The notes: generated by a model from the letters alone, not told the origin. 64,000 nucleotides of DNA from Culturomica massiliensis (GCF_900091655.1 NZ_LT594620.1:62001-126000), one strand, 5' to 3'. Positions 53,676-62,713 are shown, counted from the first letter of the stretch. Program-made: numbers and translations.

Positions 53676-53683
53676 TATATTTG
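53676..53683 (+). promoter_or_regulatory. -7 box of the cargo genes
   Basis: TATATTTG fits TAnnTTTG, 28 bases before the ATG at 53712; the -33 region reads TTTA. Confidence 0.5.
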
Positions 53684-53711
53684 TACTCTTAACTTACAAT
53701 CAAATAATGCT

Positions 53712-54203
53712 ATGGAAATTGCATCTATAATTATATCTCTCTTAGCACTAATTATTGCGGGATTTACTTTATGGTATACTTATAAAGCAAGAATTGATGC
53801 TAAAATACAAACAACTGAACTTAGTAAACAGAATGAAATTCTGAAAGCAAAGAATAGAATAGATATTTTACCTGAATTATATATAAAAAACATTGGTACA
53901 TATTCAGTGCGTATAGAAGATTTTTTAAAATTTGATATAAATAATAAGGGGGAAAATGCAACACTTTTATCAATCAATGTGTTATCACAGAATTTAAAAA
54001 TTATTTCATCTCCTTTTCCTTTAGATTTGAATAAAGGAGAACAAATATACTTGCATTTTATTTATACCCGTAATCAATATATTGAAGCAGACGAATATTA
54101 TTTAGAGTTGATTTGGAAGGATAAAGCAAATAATAAATATAAATCATTGATAAAAGGTAATATCAAAAATTTGAGAATAGTTGAGTCAAATCCCATTGAT
54201 TGA
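53712..54203 (+). CDS. Unknown membrane-anchored protein, cargo gene 1
   Basis: 163 residues. One N-terminal membrane helix (about 4-24, IASIIISLLALIIAGFTLWY), a short coiled coil (25-50) and a beta-rich soluble part (LPELYIKNIGTYSVRIEDF, LDLNKGEQIYLHFIYTRNQY, YYLELIWKDK) that looks like an immunoglobulin-like or C2-like sandwich. No family recognised. It is 31 bases before the next gene and shares its AT-rich composition, so the two form one unit. Position next to the attachment site is typical of cargo such as defence genes. Confidence 0.65.
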   Translation: MEIASIIISLLALIIAGFTLWYTYKARIDAKIQTTELSKQNEILKAKNRIDILPELYIKNIGTYSVRIEDFLKFDINNKGENATLLSINVLSQNLKIISSPFPLDLNKGEQIYLHFIYTRNQYIEADEYYLELIWKDKANNKYKSLIKGNIKNLRIVESNPID

Positions 54204-54234
54204 ATAAATATCAACCAATACCCCTCTACATACA

Positions 54235-55557
54235 ATGTTAGATAATATTTCTACAAGGGAAATTGCGTTATTATGTTGGTTAAGTATTTTGTTGCTTTAT
54301 CTTATTTTCAACAAATCAGTAAAACAATCTTCCATAAAGGTTTTAAAGGCATTCTTTGCAAAAAAATTATTTACTGCTTTTATTATTCTAATACTATATA
54401 CTTCAGGGATAATCTATATTCTTTATAAAATAGGAATATGGGACTATACTTTAATTAAAGATTCATGCTTTTGGTTGTTTTTCTCCGGCTTAATATTATT
54501 TGTAAATATTAAGCAAATAGAAGATGCAAGTTATTTTAAAAGAATAATATTGAATAATGTTAAAGCTATAGTTATAATTGAGTATTTGGTAAATTTTTAC
54601 ACTTTCAATCTTATTCTTGAACTGATATTTTTACCTCTATTTACTTTTTTAATAGCATTGCAATGTTACGCTAATAATTCATTAGAACCGACACCAACTA
54701 ATATAAAGGTTAGAACTTTTCTGAATACTATTTTGAGTATATTTGGTATTTCTATTTTAGGCTTTACTATTTATAAGACAATTACTGAATACGATGTATT
54801 ACTAACAATGGGGAGTTTAAAATCATTCTTACTTCCTTTCTTACTTCCTATTTTTACTTTACCCTATTTTTATTTTTTAGCTTTATATGCAGAATATGAA
54901 TCGACTTTTATTACCATTAATCAGTTCTTTAAAGGTAGAGACAGAAAAGTGATCCGATTATTAAAATGGCGGATTATATTTTTAGCAAATGTAAGATTTT
55001 TCCGGCTAAAAGAAATAGAAAATAATTTAGGATTAGCACCTTGCCCTGGAAATGACATAAAAGATTATATCAAAAAAATTACTACAACAATACCCAAAAC
55101 TGCATCTTCTAAATCTAAAATTAAAATAGAATTATTTAATCATGCTGATAAAGTTAAAAATGCTCTTTCACAAAATGGTATTGGCAAATTAGGAAAATGG
55201 AGTATTTATGAAGAAGATTTTTTTTCAGTATCTACCTATTATTTATACCCAACAGAAGTGGGAGTTATCCCTAATACAATGATGTATAATTTATGTGGTA
55301 AAATCGATCATATTGAAAAAATAGAATTAATCTTAAACCTTAATAATTTTGCAAATATTGAAACAACAAAAAATAAATTCAGGGAAATTGCAGAACTTAC
55401 TTTTTCATGTTTATTATTAAATATCCCTAAAGGATTAATTCAGGCGATAATAGATGGCAAAAATTTTGAAGATGCAAATAACATTTTCATAACTACTTTG
55501 AAAATGGAAAAATATGCAACAATGTACACGTGGACATTGGGCATTATCACTAAATGA
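54235..55557 (+). CDS. Unknown polytopic membrane protein, cargo gene 2
   Basis: 440 residues. About six hydrophobic segments fill residues 8-235 (IALLCWLSILLLYLIF, FTAFIILILYTSGIIYIL, FWLFFSGLILFV, LILELIFLPLFTFLIAL, FLNTILSIFGISILGFT, FLLPFLLPIFTLPYFYFLAL). A soluble C-terminal half (about 240-440) follows, with RFFRLKEIENNLGLAPCPGN and LFNHADKVKNALSQNG, no catalytic motif recognised. Arrangement (membrane channel-like part plus cytosolic domain, paired with a small membrane-anchored protein) would suit an abortive-infection effector, but nothing proves it. Confidence 0.65.
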   Translation: MLDNISTREIALLCWLSILLLYLIFNKSVKQSSIKVLKAFFAKKLFTAFIILILYTSGIIYILYKIGIWDYTLIKDSCFWLFFSGLILFVNIKQIEDASYFKRIILNNVKAIVIIEYLVNFYTFNLILELIFLPLFTFLIALQCYANNSLEPTPTNIKVRTFLNTILSIFGISILGFTIYKTITEYDVLLTMGSLKSFLLPFLLPIFTLPYFYFLALYAEYESTFITINQFFKGRDRKVIRLLKWRIIFLANVRFFRLKEIENNLGLAPCPGNDIKDYIKKITTTIPKTASSKSKIKIELFNHADKVKNALSQNGIGKLGKWSIYEEDFFSVSTYYLYPTEVGVIPNTMMYNLCGKIDHIEKIELILNLNNFANIETTKNKFREIAELTFSCLLLNIPKGLIQAIIDGKNFEDANNIFITTLKMEKYATMYTWTLGIITK

Positions 55558-55580
55558 TTCTCATCATTTAAAATCTTATT

Positions 55581-56899
55581 TCAAAATTTCATTCCTTTTC
55601 TTTTCCCGTGTTCCTCCTTTGAAGTTTGTTTTGGCTTAACTCCTACCATTTGTAAAAACTCCTTGCGCTTATTCCTGAACCACTCAGAATCACTAATCCC
55701 GTCAATCATCAGCCGGAGTTTTCCCCGTTCTTCGGGGGCGTGTTCTACTTTAGCGGTGGAGTTTTCCGTGTTAAAATGCCTGTTAAATTCAGGAGAGCGA
55801 AGAGAGCCGGAAAAGGTGATGGGCTTTCTGTGTGTTAATTCCTTTATCATATCTTTACCAAACCCGATAAAACGGCATAGTTCTTCGATTTTAAGCCATT
55901 CCTTGATTATAGGGAAAAGATAGTATATCTTATCTAATGTCTCGTTCAATTTGTCGGTTTCCTCTTTGTGATCTTTCTCCATTTTCTGAATATGATTGTT
56001 TAGTTGGCTGATTTCTTTTTTCAGATCGTTGTTTTCATTTGTGAGGGCTTTTATTTCCTGCTCCTTTTGCGTTATCTCCTTGTTATCAAATAATGAATTA
56101 AAACGTTTAACTGCTTTTGTCGTGGTGCTGACAACTGCGTTTTTTAATTCTCCGGTTTTAATATCCCCTTTGATTCGTGAAAGTTCCTTTTCTGCCTGTT
56201 CCCGTTGCTCTGTCAGGTTTTTAATGTCTGCTTGAATACTTTCAGACTGATTTAATAAATCACGGTAATATTGTGAGTTAGTGATATGCTTTGCTTCTGA
56301 TCCGTCAATTCCTCTTTTTAGTCCATATGCTTGCATACTTTGGGCGTATGTGTCCTGATAGGCTTTCAGGTTTACACGTGTCATCACATCATCGGCACAA
56401 AGACGGTTTCCGGTGGTGTCTTTCTTTTTATATTTCCGTTTTCCGTCGGGCTGTTCTGTTTTGGCTTTTCTTCTTTCACCCGTAAGAATCGGTATTAAGG
56501 TAGCGTGTATATGGGGTGTTGTTTCATCCATGTGCAGGACTGCGGAAACAACGTTTTCCTTTCCGAAAGTATCACGTAACCATTTCAGATTATCGTTACA
56601 CCATTCATCAAGTTTGCCCTCTGCCTGGATGCGTTTCATATCTTCGGGGCTGCCTGTCAGTAATGCACGGATTGCCGAACCTGATTCTTTCCGATTTTTC
56701 GTTTCAAGTTTGCGGTGTCAAGTCGGTGTTGTATGGCTTCTGTCCGGCTTTGCACTCTTTCGGGAAATCGGATAAGTTCCCGATTCAGGTGGGTGCGTGA
56801 TTGGTCGGCGTTTTGGGGAGAGATTGTGCGTTCAATATGTGCAGACATACCGGAATCTGTGCCGGATGCCTTTTCTAAATGTAGTACGACGTATCCCAT
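55581..56899 (-). pseudogene. MobV-family relaxase, frameshifted
   Basis: Plasmid-mobilization relaxase. It starts at 56899 (MGYVVLHLEKASGTDSGMSA, typical MobV/MobB start with HIERT). The frame breaks near 56683: NLKRKIGKNQVR runs out to a stop, and the other frame continues AIRALLTGSPEDMKRIQAEG. One missing base in a G run would repair it. The second part carries the metal-binding HMDETTPHIHATLIP motif (HxDExxPHxH) and a long coiled-coil tail. With the break, the motif is separated from the N-terminal DNA-binding part, so activity is unlikely unless frameshifting occurs or the base is a sequencing error. Confidence 0.85.
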
Positions 56900-56959
56900 G
56901 TGTGACGGTTTTAGGTTAGTGATTCCAACGGTATCGGAGATGCCGGAGGGGATTCCAAA

Positions 56960-57055
56960 GGGGTTTACCCCTGTGGCTTATTGGGGCATTTTTAGCGGGA
57001 GTGAAACGAAGCGTAAAGAAAATGCCCTAATAAGCTATGGCATTTTTGAAATGCC
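56960..57055. other. Candidate origin of transfer (oriT)
   Basis: Three hairpins in a row just upstream of the relaxase: GGGG-TTTA-CCCC (56960-56971), a 16-bp stem with one mismatch and 26-base loop (56977-56992 / 57019-57034), and GGCATTT-TTG-AAATGCC (57039-57055). Relaxases of the MobV family act on inverted repeats beside their own gene. Confidence 0.55.
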
Positions 57056-57291
57056 AATCTGCGGAACGTAAAGTAGGTAAAGGGTAAATACAGATTCAGA
57101 TAGTTTTTAAGCGGTTTTGTCTGGTAAAATGATAATATAAAAAGGCGTTTAATCAATGGTTTCATATTTATATCTGCTAAAAGTGAAACCACAAAATAAA
57201 TAAGAAATATTCTTTGATTATCAAATAGTTATCTTGGATATGTGCTTGTGCTGTATATTGCTCTGATTTGCTTCCATGATACAAATGTACT

Positions 57292-57396
57292 TTTACGGAT
57301 ATGTACTTACGTAGATACGTAAACTTTTATAAAGGTATTCACTCTGATATGTGAATGAGGTGAGTGAGTGAATGAAGTGGGTGAGTGAGTGAAGTA
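57292..57396. repeat. Iteron-like and palindromic repeats
   Basis: GTGAGTGAGTGAA occurs at 57360-57372 and 57381-57393 (21-base period). Upstream TTTACG/CGTAAA inverted repeats (57292-57297 / 57318-57323) enclose two TACGTA copies. Possible binding sites for the HTH proteins that follow or for a recombination directionality factor. Confidence 0.5.
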
Positions 57397-57603
57397 ATTA
57401 TATGGATAGGTGGGTTAGATGGATTGAATTTATATTAGGATAAGTTTGTATAGTGAGTTTAGTTTGTATAGTATTTTCAGTATGTGCTTTGCGACTAATG
57501 CTACCTAATCGGAGACAGTTGCTACCATACTTTTATAATTACAATTTTTTCACTATATATTTACATCGACATTCAAAATATGTATAATTAAAACAACACC
57601 AAA

Positions 57604-57885
57604 ATGGAAATTATTGCTATTGAAAAGAGAACACTTGAAACCGTTGAAAGAGCCTTTGAGCGTTTTATTGTCCGTATGGATGAACTATGCACAGGGCATA
57701 AAAAACAGTTATCTAAATGGCTGGATAACGAAGACGTGTGCCGGCTTCTGAATATCAGTAAGCGTACCCTGCAAACTTACCGTGATAACGGTACATTGCC
57801 CTATTCACAAATCAATCACAAGATGTTTTACAAGACTTCGGATATTGAAGCATTGTTAGGGCATCCTATAGATAAAGCAGCATAA
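57604..57885 (+). CDS. Excisionase-like helix-turn-helix protein 1
   Basis: 93 residues. An N-terminal amphipathic helix, then a MerR-like winged helix (HTH_17): WLDNEDVCRLLNISKRTLQT, YRDNGTLPYSQINHKMFYK. Proteins of this form are standard in Bacteroides mobile elements and act as excisionase or regulator of excision and mobilization genes. The next gene, 18 bases on, is a paralogue. Confidence 0.82.
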   Translation: MEIIAIEKRTLETVERAFERFIVRMDELCTGHKKQLSKWLDNEDVCRLLNISKRTLQTYRDNGTLPYSQINHKMFYKTSDIEALLGHPIDKAA

Positions 57886-57903
57886 ACTTAAAAACAGAAT
57901 AAT

Positions 57904-58191
57904 ATGGAAATGATTACAAAAGACAATCTGAAAGTTATTGCTTTCCTGAAAACCTTAGACCGGATAGTTGATAAGGTGGAGCAGATAACAGTTAATTGCC
58001 GTCCGGCATTGAATGGGGAAAAATATTTGACTGACCGGGAAGTTTCAAAACGGTTAAGGATTAGCCGGAGGGCTTTACAGGATTACCGGAATCAAGGGAA
58101 AATACCTTATCTGTACCTTGGTGGAAAAGTTTTATATAGAGAATCTGACCTTGAAAAAGTATTGGAAAAAGCCTATTATAAAGTAAGATAA
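57904..58191 (+). CDS. Excisionase-like helix-turn-helix protein 2
   Basis: 95 residues, same plan as the previous gene: YLTDREVSKRLRISRRALQD, YRNQGKIPYLYLGGKVLYRE. The pair is co-transcribed and may bind neighbouring att or oriT sites as two proteins of one complex, as with Xis pairs of CTnDOT-like elements. Confidence 0.82.
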   Translation: MEMITKDNLKVIAFLKTLDRIVDKVEQITVNCRPALNGEKYLTDREVSKRLRISRRALQDYRNQGKIPYLYLGGKVLYRESDLEKVLEKAYYKVR

Positions 58192-58223
58192 TAAAATACC
58201 CCCTATGTTTCAATATACTTTAT

Positions 58224-58254
58224 TTTGTAAAGTTTAAGGACTTTCTTACTTTTG
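58224..58254 (+). promoter_or_regulatory. Consensus promoter of the candidate ncRNA
   Basis: -33 TTTG (58224-58227), 19 bases, -7 TACTTTTG (58247-58254): identical in form and spacing to the SRP RNA promoter at 35719-35749. No protein gene follows in this direction for about 670 bases. Confidence 0.75.
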
Positions 58255-58259
58255 TAGGC

Positions 58260-58435
58260 AAAGAATAAAGGGCACAAAAAGAGTTTGTACCCCATATTGT
58301 GAAAGTTGTCTTAAATCTTGCTTCGGAAAATCGCCAAAATCCACACCTGCGAGATAGACAATGGTTTCACGCATGATAAGCGTGGACTATTGATTCTATT
58401 TGCAGGTAAGGCGTTTGGCGATGCCCCCGAAGTGG
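58260..58435 (+). ncRNA. Candidate structured ncRNA of the mobile element
   Basis: A 112-base stem-loop (58321-58432) built from six co-linear helices: CTTCGG/CCGAAG, ATCGCCAAA/TTTGGCGAT, ACCTGC/GCAGGT, TAGA/TCTA, CAATGG/CTATTG (one G-T) and CACGC/GCGTG with loop ATGATAA. That is about 36 base pairs with small internal loops. A consensus promoter begins transcription about 60 bases upstream. Internal asymmetric loops indicate an RNA fold rather than a simple DNA palindrome. Start and 3' end are estimated. No known family recognised; a 25-codon frame from GTG 58300 crosses it and could be a leader peptide instead. Confidence 0.6.
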
Positions 58436-58490
58436 ATAGGTCAATATGTTCACGCTGCTGTTTTATTAAATACTAAACTAAAAAACTAAC

Positions 58491-58769
58491 TTATGAATTA
58501 TCAGTGCCAATCTTTTTTAAGTATTTTTCAGGAAAGAAATCCCGAATTGAACAATCAAAAATTTCAGCAAGTTTATTTAAGTGATTCAAATTATATTTGG
58601 ACGGACATTTATTACTTTCTACCTGACCAACGAAACCTGAGCCAAAACCCAAACTATCGTTAAGTTCTGCTTGTGTCATATTGAGTTCTTTGCGTTTCTT
58701 TCTTACTTGTGCTATAACGTATTTTTCAATAGGTGTTTTTTCCTTTTTCTGTTTTTTCTTCTTTTCCAT
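58491..58769 (-). CDS. XRE-family repressor
   Basis: 92 residues from the ATG at 58769 (MEKKKKQKKEK, a very basic start). The helix-turn-helix lies at about 20-75: VRKKRKELNMTQAELNDSLG, FGSGFVGQVESNKCPSKYN, KLAEIFDCSIRDFFPE. Divergent from the unknown gene at 58926 over about 155 bases, which it may control. Likely regulator of the element. Confidence 0.82.
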   Translation of the reverse strand: MEKKKKQKKEKTPIEKYVIAQVRKKRKELNMTQAELNDSLGFGSGFVGQVESNKCPSKYNLNHLNKLAEIFDCSIRDFFPEKYLKKIGTDNS

Positions 58770-58925
58770 AAGATGTTTATTTTGATAAAGAAACAACCTA
58801 TTCATACGATATAAAACGAGTTATTGCTCGTGAAAAACTCTGAAAACACTTGATTTTATTGAGAATATTGCACTTTTTACCGAGTTATAACAAAATTTAT
58901 TAACACAAAATAATACAATCATATT

Positions 58926-59369
58926 ATGAAGACATTAAATATCAATACGTCACAATCTGATGTTAGCCCCGAAGAATTTGATATGGTTATGATGAGTTTT
59001 GATTTTATCCGTTATAATCCCGATATAACAAACGAACGTTTACCGGACATTTTACTAAAGTTTTGGTCTATTCCTGATTTTGGTGTAAAATCAACATATA
59101 AATCTACCGATTCTCAGGCTCTTGTATTTATGTTTATTTTGCGATTCTACTTTGATTCATCCGAAGAAGTAGAAAAAGCGTTGGATTCTTTTCAATTTAG
59201 CCAGCTTTTTTACCGTTTTCAGGTTGTACTTGCCGCTACGGCATATAGCCGGAAATATCACATTCCGATAAAACCGTTCAAGATATTTGATGTAAAAGAG
59301 TATATTTTGCCACAACTTGAAAAGCCAAGTCAATTAATAAGGGAATACGAGAGAATTACAAAAGCCTGA
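58926..59369 (+). CDS. Unknown protein of the mobile element
   Basis: 147 residues, soluble, mostly helical with many aromatic residues: SPEEFDMVMMSFDFIRYNPD, LLKFWSIPDFGVKSTY, ALVFMFILRFYFDSSEEVEK, FYRFQVVLAATAYSRK. No family recognised. Codon use is like the element. It sits between the XRE gene and the integrase and converges on the latter. Confidence 0.6.
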   Translation: MKTLNINTSQSDVSPEEFDMVMMSFDFIRYNPDITNERLPDILLKFWSIPDFGVKSTYKSTDSQALVFMFILRFYFDSSEEVEKALDSFQFSQLFYRFQVVLAATAYSRKYHIPIKPFKIFDVKEYILPQLEKPSQLIREYERITKA

Positions 59370-59437
59370 AAAGAATAAGAAAAGTCTTTAAATAGCGAGT
59401 TCGTTAGTGGGTGGGAGAAATTGTTGGAAAAGCCGGA

Positions 59438-59534
59438 AATAACTCGACAGAGTTATTCTGACTTTTTCAATGATTTTGTGGGAGTTCGGAGAGTTTCCGA
59501 GCTCCTTAATTAAGCTCAGGACAACTCTCCGAAC
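59438..59534. terminator. Two hairpins between convergent genes
   Basis: AATAACTC-GACA-GAGTTATT (59438-59457) and a larger stem GTTCGGAGAGTT / AACTCTCCGAAC (59484-59495 / 59523-59534) with inner pairing. Placed between the unknown gene and the integrase, they can stop transcription from either side; T runs are weak. Confidence 0.6.
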
Positions 59535-59551
59535 GACGGATTAAACGGGCT

Positions 59552-60778
59552 TTATTCCTGCATAGAGAATTTTGCATTTACATTTGTCATATCACGCATA
59601 ATGCTCTTATCTAAAACTCTTGCATAGTGGCGGGTCATTTTTGTATCTGAATGACCCAACATTTTAGCTACGTTTTCAATTGTCACCCCATTAGCTAGGC
59701 ACACGGATGTTGCGTATGAATGTCTGCCCGTATGCGTCCTGAGTTCCTTTTCTATACCACAAATATCCGCTATCTCTTTTAAATAAGCGTTCATTTTCTG
59801 ATTGCAGGGAACAGGTAACAGAGTACCGTTTTTTATGCAATTAGGATGATTTTTGTATTTTTCTAATATTATGTTTCGGAATGTCAAGCAATGGGATATT
59901 GCACATATTATTTGTCTTTTGCCTGCTCTTACGAATCCATAAAGCCCCGTTGTTATCCGTTGCAAGATGTTCCTGCTTTAATCCTTTCACGTCCGAAAAA
60001 GCCAAACCCGTATAACAACAGAATATAAATGTATCCCTGACTACTGCCAACCGTTCAATTTTAATTGGTTTTTCCATAATCTTCTTTATCTCGTGGTCTT
60101 CTAAAAAATCGGGCTCCACTTCATCCAAATGAAAACGGATATTTGCAAACGGGTCTTTCCTGATCCATTCATTTGCCAATGCAATACGGATGATTTTTTT
60201 GAAATTCTTTAAATATTTGGTTGCTGTATTGTGGCAACAATTCCGTTTTGTTTTCAGAAAAAACTCATAGTCGACAATAAATTTATGGTTTACTTTTCCA
60301 ACGAAACATCATCTTTACCAAAACTATTCCGAATAAACTCCTGCGTATGGCGGTAACAGGTTTCATAACGTTCTACGGTTGCGGGTGACATATCTTTTCC
60401 GGCTAACATGGTGCACCGTTCGTCATGGTCTTTAAACACTTTAAGAAGCGTCATTTGTGACTTTTCATCCTTACCCTGATACTTCTCGATGATTCCCTTT
60501 GCAGTAATCCGTACACCGTCAAATTCCATTTCCCGATAGATTTTCATAACCTTTAGTTTAATGGTGTCTAAAGTGTTATTCAATTCTTCGGATTTCTCGT
60601 CTGTGCCTAACGTCCTGCCTGTGGGAGCGTGCCACAAATCAGGATTCACTTTCAGGTTCACTGACGTTTCTGTCCGTAAACCGTTCACCGTTACCCTTAA
60701 TAAAACAGGTACTTCACCGTTTTTAGATACTCTCGTTTTCTTGATAAAAAACAGGATTTTAAAGGTCTTTCTTTCCAT
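59552..60778 (-). pseudogene. Tyrosine recombinase (integrase) with two frameshifts
   Basis: Site-specific recombinase of the Bacteroides type, about 405 residues if repaired. N-terminal arm-binding part MERKTFKILFFIKKTRVSK to DVSLEK; stop near 60293 after one missing base in an A run (GAAAAGTAAACC). The core-binding and catalytic part resumes as VNHKFIVDYEFFLKTKRN. A second shift near 59880 (NIPLLDIP to RNIILEKYKNHPN). The catalytic domain has HTGRHSYAT, MLGHSDTKMTRHYARV with the Tyr nucleophile. The first catalytic Arg is Ala (YTGLAFSDV), a change also known from IntDOT-like enzymes. Its place beside the tRNA-Ser end fits the element's own integrase. Confidence 0.88.
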
Positions 60779-60973
60779 ACTTTTTTAGTTGTTTTGAGGT
60801 TGATAAAAGTATGAAATGGGATTGAATTTAGCGTTATGCAATTTATAGCAATTCTCTGTATAAAAACGACTTACATATAAATCGGTGACATTTTTCAGAT
60901 TGTGGGAGTGTCCCCGATTTTGTCCGTGAATGTCCCCGAATTCTGCTATTTTTTGCCTTTTTGCCGGAAAGAA

Positions 60974-61006
60974 AAAATCCTGTAAACGTTTAATTTACAG
61001 GATTTT
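60974..61006 (-). terminator. Terminator-like hairpin downstream of tRNA-Ser
   Basis: 13-bp stem AAAATCCTGTAAA / TTTACAGGATTTT with a 7-base loop. In transcription direction (minus) it lies 25 bases past the tRNA. It resembles the hairpin at 53442-53479; one of the two came with the element. Confidence 0.75.
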
Positions 61007-61018
61007 GCTTGCTTTTGC

Positions 61019-61042
61019 TTTGATTCTTAGCGGAGAGAGAGG
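61019..61042. repeat. Attachment site at the tRNA-Ser 3' end
   Basis: 24-base partner of 53477-53500; it covers the last 12 bases of the tRNA gene and 12 bases beyond. Confidence 0.85.
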
Positions 61043-61115
61043 GATTCGAACCCCCGGAAGCTCTCACTTCAACGGTTTTCAAGACCGCCGCGATCGACCA
61101 CTCTGCCATCTCTCC
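61031..61115 (-). tRNA. tRNA-Ser (anticodon TGA)
   Basis: 85 bases with the long variable arm typical of tRNA-Ser; acceptor GGAGAGA/TCTCTCC, anticodon loop CTTGAAA, discriminator G. Intact despite the integration at its 3' end. Confidence 0.96.
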
Positions 61116-61184
61116 AAAAGCGATGCAAATATAGATGGAATTTTGATATTATCAAAAGAATGGTGTTTTTTTTAGAAAAATATT

Positions 61185-62522
61185 TTAATATTTTTCGGGT
61201 TTCAGTATTCGGTTGAGGACGAAGAAGCCGCAGATACCGGCAAATACCGAACCGGAAATGATGCCTAATTTGGCTTGGTTCAGGAGGTTGTTACCGATGT
61301 CCGGGATTCCGGAGTATGACAGGTTGGCGATGAACAGGGATACGGTGAATCCGATGCCTCCGAGCAGGGATACACCGAAAAGGATTTTGTTGTTCATGCG
61401 TTCAGGCATACTGAGTAGACCGGTTTTGATGGCCAGCCAGGTGAAGGTGAATATACCGATCAGTTTTCCGAATACCAGTGCAAAGAATACGGTTAGGGTT
61501 ACTCCTTCGACAGATGCGAGGCTGAAACCTTCGAAAGAGATGCTGGCATTGGCAAAGGCAAAAAGAGGCATGACAATGTAATTGACCAGCGGGTGCAGGT
61601 TGTCGTCGAGGGATTGCAGGGGGCTGATGGCTTTGTCGGAAGCCGCTTCGATGTGTTTGAGTATAGAGAGTTCGGAATTGGTCAGAATACGGTTATGGTG
61701 CATGTCCTGCCCCGGCAGACTTTCGAGGCTTCTGCGGATGTCGGCCGTGTAGTGCGACAGGTCGAGTTTGGGACGTGCCGGGACGGTAAAAGCTACGATA
61801 ACTCCCGCAATGGTGGGGTGTATTCCGGAATTCAGGAAAAGATACCATACGATGATACCGAAGAAGATATAGAATAATTTGCTGGAGATGCCCCAGCGTC
61901 CTCCGATATAAAGAACGGCGATAAAGAGCAGGGACCACAGCAGGTATTCGGGTACCAATTGGCTGCTGTAAAATACTCCGATAACGATGATACCGCCGAT
62001 GTCGTCTACTACGGCAAAAGCTGTCAGGAATATTTTTAAACTCAACGGTACTTTTTTCCCCAATAAGGAAAGGACGCCCAGGGAAAATGCGATGTCTGTC
62101 GCCATTGGGATTGCAGCTCCTTTGGCTGCGGCTCCGGCAGGGCTAAACAGTAAGAACAGAAGTACCGGGATAATCATTCCACCGCAAGCTGCTACAACCG
62201 GAAGCATGGCTTTCCGGGGAGAAGAGAGCTCGCCGACCAGAACTTCCCGTTTGATTTCCAAACCTACAGAAAAGAAAAAGACGGCCATTAAGGCATCGTT
62301 GATTAAGGCCAGAAAGCTCATGTTGTTGCCGTGGCTATGGAAAAGACTGAAATTACCGAATTGGAGTACGACTTCCTGGGCGAATAAAGAATTATAATGT
62401 TCTCTAAAAGGTGAATTGGCAATGATCATGGCAATGAGGGCTACAAAGAGTAAAATGGCTCCACCGTTGATCTTGGTTTCAATGAAACGCCGTATCGGAG
62501 ATTTGAAGAGATCTTTATTCAT
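61185..62522 (-). CDS. nhaA: Na+/H+ antiporter NhaA
   Basis: 445 residues, about 12 membrane helices. Signature FFFSVGLEIKREVLVGEL, Asp143 in MATDIAFSLGVLSLLG, and Asp173-Asp174 in AVVDDIGGIIVIG, which form the ion-binding site. The protein exchanges two protons for one sodium ion and protects against sodium and alkaline stress. Monocistronic. Confidence 0.96.
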   Translation of the reverse strand: MNKDLFKSPIRRFIETKINGGAILLFVALIAMIIANSPFREHYNSLFAQEVVLQFGNFSLFHSHGNNMSFLALINDALMAVFFFSVGLEIKREVLVGELSSPRKAMLPVVAACGGMIIPVLLFLLFSPAGAAAKGAAIPMATDIAFSLGVLSLLGKKVPLSLKIFLTAFAVVDDIGGIIVIGVFYSSQLVPEYLLWSLLFIAVLYIGGRWGISSKLFYIFFGIIVWYLFLNSGIHPTIAGVIVAFTVPARPKLDLSHYTADIRRSLESLPGQDMHHNRILTNSELSILKHIEAASDKAISPLQSLDDNLHPLVNYIVMPLFAFANASISFEGFSLASVEGVTLTVFFALVFGKLIGIFTFTWLAIKTGLLSMPERMNNKILFGVSLLGGIGFTVSLFIANLSYSGIPDIGNNLLNQAKLGIISGSVFAGICGFFVLNRILKPEKY

Positions 62523-62713
62523 CTTTGGGAAGTGTTAATTAATGTTGTAAAAGTAGGAAAATATTTCTGAGAGAAGGGAGGTGTTTGGCGTTTTTCTTGA
62601 TTTAATTGTTGTCTTACGGGAAGATTAACCAGCTGTTGGGGTATTTATACAATAATTCCGGAATTTAATTTCCGTTTAAATTCCGTCGGTGTACCCCTTG
62701 TTTTAAAACAGAG

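Larger units (their letters stand above)
53477..61042. mobile_element. Integrated mobilizable element in the tRNA-Ser 3' end
   Basis: About 7.5 kb between direct repeats. The integrase is adjacent to the tRNA, with a MobV relaxase and oriT-like hairpins, two excisionase-like HTH genes, an XRE regulator, a structured ncRNA and a two-gene membrane cargo at the far end. No replication initiator or transfer genes are present, so it would need a helper ICE. Relaxase and integrase both carry frameshifts, so it is probably immobile now, unless these are sequence errors. Confidence 0.85.

Noticed and set aside
57347..57400. CRISPR-like array
   Set aside because: Only two short repeats without spacers of equal length and no cas genes; they are simple GTGA repeats.
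58300..58377. 25-codon GTG frame across the candidate ncRNA
   Set aside because: The bases are explained better by long-range pairing of six helices; kept only as an alternative.
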